Shown: positions 36,767 through 45,931 of the stretch, one piece after another
How positions within the stretch are numbered: the first letter of the stretch is position 1
Layout: each line of letters starts with the position of its first letter
NCBI GenBank assembly: GCA_000277545.1
Contig: AKXM01000034.1
Location: 238,445-302,444, forward strand
Reading direction: 5' to 3'
Source of the DNA: Enterobacter sp. Ag1
GTDB taxonomy: Bacteria; Pseudomonadota; Gammaproteobacteria; Enterobacterales; Enterobacteriaceae
Length of the DNA: 64,000 nucleotides
The notes under the pieces: model-generated
What the model saw: only the letters and a program-made list of their open reading frames with translations
The model's database searches: none
Told to the model about the DNA's origin: nothing
Made by a program: the position numbers and the translations under genes

Positions 36767-39700
36767 TGAGCGACTCTCGCTTTAACCTTTCCGCCCTCGC
36801 GGTGCGTGAAAAATCAGTCACTCTGTTCCTGATCCTACTCATTACGCTGGCCGGGATCATCGCGTTCTTTAAACTGGGCCGAGCCGAGGATCCGCCTTTT
36901 ACGGTGAAACAGCTGACCGTGATCACCGCCTGGCCGGGGGCCACCGCGCAGCAAATGCAGGATCTGGTGGCCGAGCCGCTGGAAAAGAGAATGCAGGAGC
37001 TGGACGACTACGACCGCACGGAAACCTATACCCGTCCGGGTCTTGCCTACAGCATTGTCTCCCTAAAAGACAGCACGCTGCCCGCCAACGTGCCGGAGGC
37101 GTTTTACCAGGCGCGGAAAAAAATCAGCGATGAGGCCAAAAATCTGCCGGATGGCGTTATCGGCCCGCTTGTAAATGACGAATTTTCAGATGTGACATTC
37201 GCGCTGTTTGCCCTGAAAGCAAAAGGCGAGCCGCAGCGCCTGCTGGTGCGCGATGCCGAGAACCTGCGCCAGCAATTGCTGCACGTCCCCGGCGTGAAAA
37301 AGGTAAATATTATCGGTGAACAGGCGGAACGCATTTTTGTTTCGTTCTCTCATGACAGGCTTGCCACGCTTGGTGTTTCGCCGCTGGACATCTTTCAGGC
37401 GCTGAGTAACCAGAACCTGCTCACCCCCGCAGGCTCAATAGAAACTGCCGGCCCGCAGGTGTTTATCCGCGTGGATGGCGCGCTGGATCAGCTCTCAAAA
37501 ATCCGCGATACCCCCATTGTGGCCCAGGGGAAAACGCTGAAACTGTCCGACGTAGCTGACGTCGAGCGCGGGTATGAAGACCCGGCCACGTTCCTCGTCA
37601 GAAACAACGGCGAGCCGGCCCTGCTGCTCGGCGTGGTCATGCGCGACGGCTGGAACGGGCTTGATTTGGGCAAAGCCCTGGATCAGGAAACCCGTAAAAT
37701 CAACGACACGATGCCGCTCGGCATGAGCTTCAGTAAAGTCAGCGATCAGTCAGTGAACATCAGCTCCGCCGTGGATGAGTTTATGGTGAAGTTTTTTGTC
37801 GCCCTGCTGGTGGTGATGGTGGTCTGCTTTATCAGCATGGGCTGGCGAGTGGGCATCGTGGTTGCCGCCGCCGTGCCGCTAACGCTGGCAGTGGTATTTA
37901 TCGTCATGGCCGCCACCGATAAAAACTTCGACAGGATAACCTTAGGCTCACTCATTCTGGCGCTGGGCCTGCTGGTGGACGACGCTATCATCGCCATTGA
38001 AATGATGGTGGTGAAAATGGAGGAAGGCTACAGCCGTGTGAAAGCCTCCGCCTACGCCTGGAGCCACACCGCCGCGCCCATGCTGGCGGGCACGCTGGTA
38101 ACCGCCATCGGCTTTATGCCGAACGGCTTTGCCCACTCCACCGCCGGGGAGTACACCAGCAACATGTTCTGGATCGTCGGTATCGCGCTGATAGCATCCT
38201 GGCTGGTGGCCGTGGTATTCACGCCCTATCTCGGCGTGAAATTGCTACCCGATATGCACAAAGCCGCGCTGGCGGAACACGCGCTGTACACCAGCAAAAA
38301 TTACAATCGCTTCCGGGCATTGCTGAAAAAAGTCATCGCCCGCAAGTGGCTGACCGCCGGTTCGGTCGTCGGCCTGTTTGTGCTGGCGATAGCCGGAATG
38401 GCCGTGGTGAAAAAGCAGTTCTTCCCCATCTCAGACCGCCCGGAAGTGCTGGTAGAAGTTCAGCTGCCTTACGGGACGTCTATCGAGCAAACGACGAAGA
38501 CTACCGAGCGCATTGAGCAATGGCTCAGCGCGCAGAAAGAGTCAAAAATCGTCACCTCCTACATTGGCCAGGGCGCGCCGCGTTTCTACCTGGCCATGGC
38601 CCCGGAGCTGCCCGACCCTTCGTTCGCAAAAATCGTGATCCTCACGCCCGATCCTGATGCACGAGAAGCGTTGAAAATGCGGCTGCGGCAGGCCATCAGC
38701 AACGGTCTGGCACCGGAGGCGCAGGTGCGCGTCACCCAACTTGTCTTCGGGCCTTATACGCCCTACCCGGTAGCGTTTCGCGTGATGGGGCCAGACCCGG
38801 ACGTGCTCAGAACGATTTCGTTACGGGTTGAAAAAGTGATGAATCAAAGCGGGCTGATGCGCACAGTGAACATCGACTGGGGATCCCGGGTGCCTACGCT
38901 ACATTTCACCCTGAACCAGGACCGGCTTTACGCCGTGGGCTTAACCACCGCTTCCGTCTCGCAGCAATTACAGTTTCTGCTATCCGGCGCGCCGTTGACC
39001 GAAGTGCGGGAAGATATTCGCTCCGTGCAGGTCACGGGCCGGGCGCGCGGCAGCGTGCGGGACGATCCGGCACAGCTCGCCGCGCTAACGCTCATTGGCG
39101 CGAACGGGCAAAAAGTGCCGCTCTCGCAAATCGGTAGGGTTGAAGTTGTGATGGAAGATCCGGTGCTCCGACGTCGCGACAGAACGCCAACCATTACCGT
39201 GCGGGGCGATGTCGCCGATGGCCTTCAGCCACCGGATGTGTCGACGGCGATCGTGAAACAAATTCAACCTATTGTGGCAGAGCTTCCGGCGGGGTACCGC
39301 ATCGAAGAAGCGGGCGCCATTGAAGAATCCGGCAAGGCCACGGCGGCAATGGCTCCGCTGTTCCCGATCATGATCGCGCTAACGCTGCTGGTGATTATTC
39401 TTCAGGTTAGGTCGATCTCAGCCATGCTGATGGTGTTCGCCACCAGCCCGCTGGGGCTTATCGGCGTGGTACCGACGCTGCTGATTTTCAACCAGCCGTT
39501 CGGCATCAACGCCCTGGTGGGGCTGATTGCGCTTTCAGGGATTTTGATGCGCAACACGCTGATCCTCATCGGCCAGATTAAGCATAACGAGCAGGCCGGG
39601 CTGACGCCTTTTAATGCCGTGGTTGAAGCGACGATCCAACGTTCGCGCCCGGTGCTGTTGACCGCCCTGGCGGCGATTCTGGCGTTTATTCCTCTGACCC

Positions 39701-39834
39701 ATTCCGTGTTCTGGGGAGCGCTGGCCTACACGCTTATCGGCGGGACGTTTGGCGGCACCTTTATGACGCTGCTGTTCCTCCCCGCCATGTATGCGATCTG
39801 GTTCAAAATTCGCCCGCCAAAGGTTGATAACTGA
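36766..39834 (+). CDS. RND efflux pump, inner-membrane subunit
   Basis: A 1022-residue proton-driven pump with twelve membrane helices and two large periplasmic loops. The TM4 aspartate pair is seen in GLLVDDAIIAIEMMVVKMEEG. The protein belongs to the AcrB/MexF (HAE1) type and probably exports organic compounds. No outer-membrane factor gene is in the operon, so TolC is the likely partner. The system is controlled by the TetR gene just upstream. Confidence 0.9.
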   Translation: MSDSRFNLSALAVREKSVTLFLILLITLAGIIAFFKLGRAEDPPFTVKQLTVITAWPGATAQQMQDLVAEPLEKRMQELDDYDRTETYTRPGLAYSIVSLKDSTLPANVPEAFYQARKKISDEAKNLPDGVIGPLVNDEFSDVTFALFALKAKGEPQRLLVRDAENLRQQLLHVPGVKKVNIIGEQAERIFVSFSHDRLATLGVSPLDIFQALSNQNLLTPAGSIETAGPQVFIRVDGALDQLSKIRDTPIVAQGKTLKLSDVADVERGYEDPATFLVRNNGEPALLLGVVMRDGWNGLDLGKALDQETRKINDTMPLGMSFSKVSDQSVNISSAVDEFMVKFFVALLVVMVVCFISMGWRVGIVVAAAVPLTLAVVFIVMAATDKNFDRITLGSLILALGLLVDDAIIAIEMMVVKMEEGYSRVKASAYAWSHTAAPMLAGTLVTAIGFMPNGFAHSTAGEYTSNMFWIVGIALIASWLVAVVFTPYLGVKLLPDMHKAALAEHALYTSKNYNRFRALLKKVIARKWLTAGSVVGLFVLAIAGMAVVKKQFFPISDRPEVLVEVQLPYGTSIEQTTKTTERIEQWLSAQKESKIVTSYIGQGAPRFYLAMAPELPDPSFAKIVILTPDPDAREALKMRLRQAISNGLAPEAQVRVTQLVFGPYTPYPVAFRVMGPDPDVLRTISLRVEKVMNQSGLMRTVNIDWGSRVPTLHFTLNQDRLYAVGLTTASVSQQLQFLLSGAPLTEVREDIRSVQVTGRARGSVRDDPAQLAALTLIGANGQKVPLSQIGRVEVVMEDPVLRRRDRTPTITVRGDVADGLQPPDVSTAIVKQIQPIVAELPAGYRIEEAGAIEESGKATAAMAPLFPIMIALTLLVIILQVRSISAMLMVFATSPLGLIGVVPTLLIFNQPFGINALVGLIALSGILMRNTLILIGQIKHNEQAGLTPFNAVVEATIQRSRPVLLTALAAILAFIPLTHSVFWGALAYTLIGGTFGGTFMTLLFLPAMYAIWFKIRPPKVDN

Positions 39835-39999
39835 CCGATTCATCAGGCCCGGAGGACTCCTCTCCGGGCCATATTCCAAATCATGAACACCGCTCATGTT
39901 CTAATGAAATTAAATCACTTTTACTAAAACTGTGACTCAGGCATAAAAGATGCAATATTGTTAACGACATGCAATGTGAAGATTACTGACAGGTAAAAC

Positions 40000-40024
40000 C
40001 ACAGCTAACCAAAGGTTAGCTGTG
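40000..40024. promoter_or_regulatory. Perfect palindrome upstream of mesX
   Basis: Arms CACAGCTAACC (40000-40010) and GGTTAGCTGTG (40014-40024) pair perfectly around AAA, 53 bases before the mesX start. No T-run follows. It may be a terminator relic, an operator, or an mRNA 5' hairpin. I found no MetJ box (AGACGTCT-like repeats). Confidence 0.65.
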
Positions 40025-40077
40025 AGAAATCAAGCAGTAGATACAGGCAAAAAACAGAACTAAGGTGCCGGATTACC

Positions 40078-41055
40078 ATGACTAAAGCGTTTACTTTTAC
40101 TCTTAAGAGCATTGTTTTTGATGAGAATTACAACCCGTCAGGGAATACGCGCATCACAACCAATTTTGCTAACCTCGCCCGCGGCGAGAAGCGTCAGGAG
40201 AACCTGCGTAACGCGTTGATCATGATTGATAACCGCTTCAACTCCCTGGCGAACTGGGATAACCCCACCTCCGACCGCTACGGCGTTGAACTTGAAATTA
40301 TTTCCGTTGAGCTGGATGTTGAAGGCAACGGCAAGACCTTCCCGGCGATTGAGATTTTAAAAACTCACGTGCTGGATAAGAAAACCGGCCAGCGCATCGA
40401 AGGCATTGTCGGGAACAACTTCTCTTCCTACGTACGCGACTATGATTTCAGCGTTCTGCTGCCAGCGTACAACCAGGATCGCGCAGAATTCACCATCCCG
40501 GAAGATTACGGCGTGCTGCACGGGAACTTGTTCAGACACTTCGTTGGGTCAGACACCTACAAAGAAAATTTCAATAAAGCGCCGGTGATTTGCCTGAGCG
40601 TTTCCAGCAAAAACGTTTACCGCCAGACCGGAAACCGCCACCCGGTGCTCGGCATTGAATATGAACAAGATTCATCTTCCCTGACCGATCTCTACTTCAA
40701 CAAAATGGGGCTGAAGGCTCGCTATTTCATGCCGCCCAACAGCGTGGCGCCGTTTGCCTTCTACCACACGGGCGACCTGGTGAATGACTACTCGAATCTC
40801 GAGCTTATCAGCACCATCAGCACCATGGAGACGTTCCAGAAGATCTACCGCCCTGAGATTTACAACGCGAATTCTCCGGCCGGGCTGTGCTTCCAGCCAA
40901 GCCTGAACCACCAGGATCATTCATTTACTCAAATTGTTTACGATCGTGAAGAACGCAGCCGTTTGGCCATCGAACAAGGGAAGTTTACTGAAGAGCACTT
41001 CATCAAACCGTACCAAACAATTTTAGAGCAGTGGTCTGCTAACTACCCTCTTTGA
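40078..41055 (+). CDS. mesX: MesX (DUF1852), partner of methionine synthase MesD
   Basis: A 325-residue protein of the DUF1852 family (starts MTKAFTFTLKSIVFDENYNPSGNTRITTNFANLARGEKRQ). In bacteria such as Acinetobacter, DUF1852 (MesX) is needed for the activity of the short methionine synthase MesD, and the two are almost always adjacent. AAGGTG precedes ATG 40078. The mesD gene follows after 25 bp. Its biochemical role is not settled; MesD activity is linked to oxygen, so MesX may help supply the methyl group. Confidence 0.88.
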   Translation: MTKAFTFTLKSIVFDENYNPSGNTRITTNFANLARGEKRQENLRNALIMIDNRFNSLANWDNPTSDRYGVELEIISVELDVEGNGKTFPAIEILKTHVLDKKTGQRIEGIVGNNFSSYVRDYDFSVLLPAYNQDRAEFTIPEDYGVLHGNLFRHFVGSDTYKENFNKAPVICLSVSSKNVYRQTGNRHPVLGIEYEQDSSSLTDLYFNKMGLKARYFMPPNSVAPFAFYHTGDLVNDYSNLELISTISTMETFQKIYRPEIYNANSPAGLCFQPSLNHQDHSFTQIVYDREERSRLAIEQGKFTEEHFIKPYQTILEQWSANYPL

Positions 41056-41080
41056 GACACCAAATACAAGGTTATTCGAC

Positions 41081-42112
41081 ATGAAAAGATTATTGCCTAC
41101 GTCCACTGCCGGCAGCCTGCCTAAACCGTCCTGGCTGGCCCAGCCTGAAACGCTGTGGTCGCCGTGGAAGCTGCAGGATCAGGAACTTATTGAGGGTAAA
41201 CAGGACGCCCTGCGCCTGGCGCTGCACGAACAACAGCTGGCGGATATCGACATCGTCAGCGACGGCGAGCAGACTCGCCAGCACTTCGTGACCACCTTTA
41301 TCGAACACCTGGACGGCGTGGATTTCGAGAAACGCGAAACCGTGCGTATTCGTAACCGCTACGATGCCAGCGTCCCGACCGTGGTCGGCGCCGTGGCTCG
41401 TCAAAAACCGGTGTTTGTGGAAGATGCAAAGTTCCTTCGCAAACAAACCGACCGGCCAATCAAATGGGCGCTGCCTGGCCCGATGACCATGATCGACACG
41501 CTGTATGACAACCACTACAAAAGCCGTGAAAAACTGGCCTGGGAATTCGCCAAAATCCTGAACCAGGAAGCGAAAGAGCTGGAGGCCGCCGGCGTGGACA
41601 TCATTCAGTTCGATGAGCCAGCCTTCAACGTATTCTTCGACGAAGTTAACGAATGGGGCATCGCCACGCTGGAACGCGCCATCGAAGGCCTGAAGTGCGA
41701 AACCGCCGTGCATATTTGCTACGGCTACGGCATCAAAGCCAACACCGACTGGAAGAAAACGCTGGGCTCGGAGTGGCGCCAGTACGAAGAGGCGTTTCCA
41801 AAGCTGCAGACCTCAAACATCGACATCATCTCGCTGGAGTGCCACAACTCCCACGTGCCGATGGACCTGCTCGAGCTGATTCGTGGCAAGAAAGTGATGG
41901 TGGGCGCCATCGACGTGGCCAACCACGCCATTGAAACCCCGGAAGAAGTCGCCAACACGCTGCGCAAAGCGCTGCAGTTCGTTGATGCCGAAAATCTCTA
42001 CCCTTCCACCAACTGCGGTATGGCTCCGCTGCCGCGCCATGTGGCCAGAGGCAAACTGCACGCGTTGAGCGCTGGGGCAGAGATCGTCCGCAGAGAAATT
42101 CTGGGTAAATAA
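41081..42112 (+). CDS. mesD: MesD, folate-independent core methionine synthase
   Basis: A 343-residue protein equal to the C-terminal catalytic domain of MetE without the N-terminal domain. Zinc ligands can be seen: His in AVHICYGYG with its Cys, Glu in SLECHNS, and Cys in STNCGMAPLPRH. The substrate-binding segment is QFDEPAF. Such MesD proteins make methionine from homocysteine without methylfolate and require MesX, whose gene is directly upstream. A strong terminator follows. Confidence 0.88.
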   Translation: MKRLLPTSTAGSLPKPSWLAQPETLWSPWKLQDQELIEGKQDALRLALHEQQLADIDIVSDGEQTRQHFVTTFIEHLDGVDFEKRETVRIRNRYDASVPTVVGAVARQKPVFVEDAKFLRKQTDRPIKWALPGPMTMIDTLYDNHYKSREKLAWEFAKILNQEAKELEAAGVDIIQFDEPAFNVFFDEVNEWGIATLERAIEGLKCETAVHICYGYGIKANTDWKKTLGSEWRQYEEAFPKLQTSNIDIISLECHNSHVPMDLLELIRGKKVMVGAIDVANHAIETPEEVANTLRKALQFVDAENLYPSTNCGMAPLPRHVARGKLHALSAGAEIVRREILGK

Positions 42113-42132
42113 TCTAAAGCCTTTGCAACCCG

Positions 42133-42160
42133 CCTGGCGATTGAGAGATCGCCAGGTTTT
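42133..42160 (+). terminator. Terminator of the mesXD operon
   Basis: Perfect 9-bp arms CCTGGCGAT (42133-42141) and ATCGCCAGG (42148-42156) followed by TTTTATT, 20 bases after the mesD stop. Confidence 0.85.
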
Positions 42161-42667
42161 ATTCCCTGTGCCGATAGCTAATCCCTCCTTTAATGGCAGT
42201 CATTTCCTGGTCACTCAACGCACTAATACTGGGCCCATCGAATTAATCATAAATTTATTATTAACCTGCTAATATATAGCCTTGCCTTCATGAATATATT
42301 GCGAACTAAGCAAGCAGATATTCAAAATATGATGCACTCTATATTTCGAATATTTTCCGCATTATTAAACAATAAACACCATCATCCAAAAATAAGACAA
42401 ATATTATTTTTGTTTTATTAATGTCAGCATAAAAAATCAGCCAAAAATAATTTATCCCTACAAGCCGATTGCCCTGCCCACTAACGCTGTATGTCAGCAT
42501 AAACTGCCCCTTGTGTTTTATAAGGAATATATTCCCACACCAAAAATGGTGGCTTTGACAAAAAAACAGCGCCACTCTAATTTTTCAACTCACACAGCAA
42601 TTTTCTCACTTTTGTTATTTGCTCTGCTCGCTATTCAGTTAGCTGGCTTTTAATGAGGAGTTTAAAT
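42161..42667. other. AT-rich intergenic region before the toxin operon
   Basis: No convincing gene. The base composition drops sharply against both neighbours, as in xenogeneic DNA silenced by H-NS. The 11-mer TGTCAGCATAA occurs twice in direct orientation (about 42422 and 42492). Promoter-like AT-rich stretches are too many to pick one. Confidence 0.5.
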
Positions 42668-43843
42668 ATGGCCTGGACTTTTTATCTGACGATAACGAAT
42701 GCCACGGACAGGGTGCTTGAGGTAGACAGCAGTTCAATTGAATGGGGAACCTGGTATCGGAACTCCGTTGACGATCGTGGCCCCATCAGCATTGAACCTA
42801 ATGCAACCGTTCAGGCTTTGGGCATCCGTGCTGCAAGGGGAACCTGGACCGGCTATGAATGCCACGCGCAATGGAAAGACAAAGTGCCCCCGGGCCAAAA
42901 AGGCTACGGTGCCGTCTCTCTGATGATCGATGTCCCTTTCAGCGGATCTAACGACTCAAGTCTGTCTGCCGGCGGCGCCTTGACCGCAAGCGGATGGACA
43001 AACTTGCCGAGCGGCGGGCATGACTTTAGCCGTTCCATCACGATCCGGGCCGGGCGAGATAAAAAGCTGCTGGTTCTGGATGAGGGGATAATCCCGGTGA
43101 AAGTTAAAGAGAATGATGCGGTCGAAGAGGAGTACCGGGCCTGGCTACTCGAAGTGGCCGCCAAAAACCCGGACGTGCGCAACTGGAGCGACGTCGAAAA
43201 AGATTTACAGGCCATTGATGACTTCAACCCATTGCAGTACATCCCTGACGGGCCTTACCTGACGAAGCGCCTGCTCGCTCGCTCAGAACCCCTGGTAGTG
43301 GAACCTGCGCTTTGGGAAGGTATTGGCGATGTGGATTATCCCACGCCGTACGCGCAGGATTTGTTCATTGATGAATATTTTGCTGTGGCAATTTACAGCG
43401 TAGGTAATAACCCTCGTACCTTTATTAACGTCCCTGCCGGGTCAACGCGCAGCACCAGCGAGAAAGTCACCGTCACTTCGGCCATTAAAAACGTCCTGAC
43501 GGTCAACTGGTCACTCAAAACCTCGCTGTCCGAAAAAGCCGCCGATCCAATCACCGGTTCAGAAGTGGCTTCCAGTATGGATATGGAGTTTGGCGTCACC
43601 AATGTGCTGGAAGTCAGCCGTGAGTCCGTGACTGAAAAAATTGTTGAAGAGTCCTTCACAGCGCCGCAGGACAGCGATGTGCTGATTGTTCCCTGGGTAT
43701 TTAGTACGGCGGTAGTCATTTATCGCCGAACCAAAAAAGGTAACGTCAGCCTGGTCGCCGTTTCCGAATGGGCGCAAATGCAGTTCTTTAAAAGCTACAG
43801 AGTACAAACCCTGTTCAAACTTGAATCTGGAGATGCGTCATGA
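42668..43843 (+). CDS. Predicted pore-forming toxin: aegerolysin-like N-domain plus aerolysin-like C-domain
   Basis: A 391-residue protein with no signal peptide. Residues 1-130 look like an aegerolysin-type beta-sandwich: LTITNATDRVLEV, SIEWGTWY, ISIEPNATVQALGIRAARGTWTGYE, then IDVPFSGSNDSSLS (the aegerolysin Y.WDCPW.GSN-like strand) and ASGWT. A charged helical linker (140-190) follows. Residues about 230-375 resemble an aerolysin/ETX-MTX2 pore module: Ser/Thr-rich amphipathic strands STRSTSEKVTVTSAIKNVLTVN, VTNVLEVSRESVTEKIVEES, then a conserved-type VLIVPWVF strand. ATG 42668 follows GAGGAG by seven bases. Family calls are by eye and moderate. A 4-bp overlap couples it to a small secreted protein. 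Confidence 0.5.
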   Translation: MAWTFYLTITNATDRVLEVDSSSIEWGTWYRNSVDDRGPISIEPNATVQALGIRAARGTWTGYECHAQWKDKVPPGQKGYGAVSLMIDVPFSGSNDSSLSAGGALTASGWTNLPSGGHDFSRSITIRAGRDKKLLVLDEGIIPVKVKENDAVEEEYRAWLLEVAAKNPDVRNWSDVEKDLQAIDDFNPLQYIPDGPYLTKRLLARSEPLVVEPALWEGIGDVDYPTPYAQDLFIDEYFAVAIYSVGNNPRTFINVPAGSTRSTSEKVTVTSAIKNVLTVNWSLKTSLSEKAADPITGSEVASSMDMEFGVTNVLEVSRESVTEKIVEESFTAPQDSDVLIVPWVFSTAVVIYRRTKKGNVSLVAVSEWAQMQFFKSYRVQTLFKLESGDAS

Positions 43844-44127
43844 AAACACTCGTTATCGCAATTCTTACCGCTGTTCTGTGCCAGGGCATGGCGATGGCCG
43901 AAACGCAGCAACCGGCATCCGGGGCTTTGCCTGCCAATGAAAAGCCGCCCCTGGTGCTGACGGCCGACGAAAAAAAAGCGAGTGAGGCTAATGCCGACAG
44001 GAATGAATGCTGGTCGGCCAGAAATTGTAGCGGGAAAATCCTTAATAATAAGGATGCGCATAACTGCAAAAACTCCGGGGGTAAATCCTGGCGGGGTAAA
44101 AACTCCAGCCAGTGCACCAATCTTTAA
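43840..44127 (+). CDS. Small secreted cysteine-containing partner protein
   Basis: A 95-residue protein with a clear signal peptide (MKTLVIAILTAVLCQGMAMA). The mature part is a Pro/Ala-rich stretch then a basic domain with four cysteines (NECWSARNC, HNCKN, SQCTN) likely to form two disulphides. Its ATG overlaps the stop of the toxin-like gene (ATGA), and the shared terminator follows, so the two are one operon. I do not recognise the family. It could be an immunity protein, a chaperone for release, or a second toxin component. Confidence 0.75.
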   Translation: MKTLVIAILTAVLCQGMAMAETQQPASGALPANEKPPLVLTADEKKASEANADRNECWSARNCSGKILNNKDAHNCKNSGGKSWRGKNSSQCTNL

Positions 44128-44144
44128 ACTTTAGACGCCAAAGC

Positions 44145-44182
44145 AACTATCCTGCCCGTGGTATAACGGGCGGATAGTTTCT
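44145..44182. terminator. Terminator after the toxin operon
   Basis: A long stem of AACTATCC-T-GCCCGT paired with ACGGGC-GGATAGTT (44145-44179, one bulged T), loop GGTATA, then TCTT. It stands between the convergent toxin operon and the glutathione peroxidase gene. Confidence 0.8.
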
Positions 44183-44287
44183 TACGGGTGCCAGGGAAGC
44201 ATCGCCAACTGAATATTCGATGAATGCCGGTAATTCCCGCGGCTTTACCTCTGACCAGGTATCGTTATAGGTAACTTCCGGGCGCAC

Positions 44288-44770
44288 TCAGATTTTAAGT
44301 GCAGCCACAATTGCGGCTTCCATTTTCTCCGGGGTAGTGAACGGTGCAAAACGCTTCAGCGGTTTTCCGTCCCGGCCAATCAGGAACTTAGTGAAGTTCC
44401 ACTTGATCCGCCCGCCCAGCACGCCAGGCAATTCTTTCTTCAGATAACGAAACACCGGATGCGCGGAGGTACCGTTGACCTCGACCTTTGCAAACATCGG
44501 AAAACTCACGCCGTAGTTAATATGGCACGTCCGGGCGATTTCATCGGCGTCACCGGGCTCCTGCTTACCAAACTGATTGCAGGGGAAACCAAGCACCACC
44601 AACCCCTGTGCGGCGTACTTCTTATAGAGCGTTTCAAGGCCTGCGTACTGCGGCGTGAAGCCACACTGGCTGGCGGTATTGACCACCAGCACCAGCTTAT
44701 CGGCGTAATCGGACAGAGCGACCTGCTGGCCAGTCAGGCTGGTGGCCGTCAGTTGATGAAAAGGCTGCAT
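44288..44770 (-). CDS. Glutathione peroxidase family protein
   Basis: A 160-residue thiol peroxidase. The active-site Cys36 is in VNTASQCGFTPQY, Gln is in GFPCNQFGKQEPG, and Trp-Asn in IKWNFTKFLIGRDG, completing the usual tetrad. It reduces hydrogen or lipid peroxides using glutathione or thioredoxin. ATG 44770 (MQPFHQL) is preferred because it gives the normal family length; the longer frame reaches into the upstream kinase gene. It is ten bases downstream of that kinase gene and probably co-transcribed. Confidence 0.88.
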   Translation of the reverse strand: MQPFHQLTATSLTGQQVALSDYADKLVLVVNTASQCGFTPQYAGLETLYKKYAAQGLVVLGFPCNQFGKQEPGDADEIARTCHINYGVSFPMFAKVEVNGTSAHPVFRYLKKELPGVLGGRIKWNFTKFLIGRDGKPLKRFAPFTTPEKMEAAIVAALKI

Positions 44771-44780
44771 GTTGGGTTCC

Positions 44781-45656
44781 TCAGTGCACGTCAAAATGGC
44801 CACGCAGCGCGGGCCGTAATTCTTCTATGGCTAATGTTGCCACGCGTAACGCGGTGGCGTTAGCGCTTTCACTTTCCAATGACCACGCTGCGGACAGTCC
44901 GCCCCAGGCAATGATCCATTTGAGAAGCCGCTCTCTGTCCAGATTTGCTATCTCACTCACGGCACGCAGCCTGCGCTTAAAAATCTCCGGCACGGTAGCG
45001 ACCGGCGGAGCTGGGTTATCCAGATCCGGGTTGGTGAAAATATTAGCAAAATCGAATCCCCGCTCCCCTATGACGCCTTTAGGATCGATCGCCCGCCAGC
45101 CCGATGATGCAAAATCAAGCACATTGCCGTGGTGTAAATCACCATGTAAGGCCACAACATCCTGCGGAGAGGTAAGCAGTTCTTGGGAGATATCTGAACA
45201 AAATGCCAGCAAGCCGCCCCGCTGCTGCGCCACTATTTTTAGCGAAGCAAACCAATCATCCAGCGAAGGCAACTGGGGCAAAGGCTTTTGCCGAACGCGA
45301 TGCAGCCTGTTTGCCGTAGCACATAAGATACGGCAGGCTTCGAGATCCTGACCTTCTCTGGACATTGTGGCTAATGACGCGGAGCCGGTGGCCCGGGCGA
45401 GAAGAATGGCTTCATCTTCATGGGCAATAACCTGCGCCGCGCCCTTGCCTGCCCACCAGACCAGCAGCGAGTTCCCCGTTTGTTCATCCCTGTCGGCAGT
45501 CACTTTCAGCATAGCCTCAGCGCCATCAGCTGCGGTTTTCACCGGCAGCAGCTGTGACGTATGGGTATGAAAGGGAGTGCCGTCCGGAATCAGATCCCAG
45601 CGTTTGAGCCAGCAGCTTAGTTTGTCTTTATCCATAGGGCGGTTTTTATCTCCCAT
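44781..45656 (-). CDS. APH(6)-type aminoglycoside/hydroxyurea phosphotransferase-like kinase
   Basis: A 291-residue small-molecule kinase. The catalytic loop is ALHGDLHHGNVLDF with the metal-binding IDPKGVIGERGFDFAN downstream, as in the APH(6)/StrB and hydroxyurea phosphotransferase family. These phosphorylate streptomycin or hydroxyurea; chromosomal members often have no proven drug resistance role. Start uncertain: ATG 45656 or ATG 45635 (MDKDKLS). It precedes the glutathione peroxidase gene on the same strand. Confidence 0.82.
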   Translation of the reverse strand: MGDKNRPMDKDKLSCWLKRWDLIPDGTPFHTHTSQLLPVKTAADGAEAMLKVTADRDEQTGNSLLVWWAGKGAAQVIAHEDEAILLARATGSASLATMSREGQDLEACRILCATANRLHRVRQKPLPQLPSLDDWFASLKIVAQQRGGLLAFCSDISQELLTSPQDVVALHGDLHHGNVLDFASSGWRAIDPKGVIGERGFDFANIFTNPDLDNPAPPVATVPEIFKRRLRAVSEIANLDRERLLKWIIAWGGLSAAWSLESESANATALRVATLAIEELRPALRGHFDVH

Positions 45657-45931
45657 TGAGTCAAATTACCAGCGCGGGTCTGCTTGTCAGCCCCGCCTGA
45701 TAAACAGCCAAACGAATATTAGGCTGCTTTGAGCGAGAGATGAAATCATTATGCTGCCAGATAAAAATGGCGGCACTGTTCATGGAGCTTAAAGGTTTGA
45801 AGGTTAAGCGAGGTACTTACGTTGGCACAGGGTGAATGAGTTACCTGGGTTTAAGGTCTGCTATGAGCGAGGAGCGGACATATGATGTTTAGAAACCGCG
45901 CGATTTGCAGTTAAGCTGTATAGAATTTTTT

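Noticed and set aside
42339..42575. 78-codon minus-strand frame before the toxin operon
   Set aside because: AT-rich DNA gives chance frames; no Shine-Dalgarno and no protein-like pattern.
42161..42667. Remnant of an insertion sequence or attachment site before the toxin genes
   Set aside because: Only a short direct repeat (TGTCAGCATAA) is present; no transposase fragments, inverted ends or tRNA gene were found.
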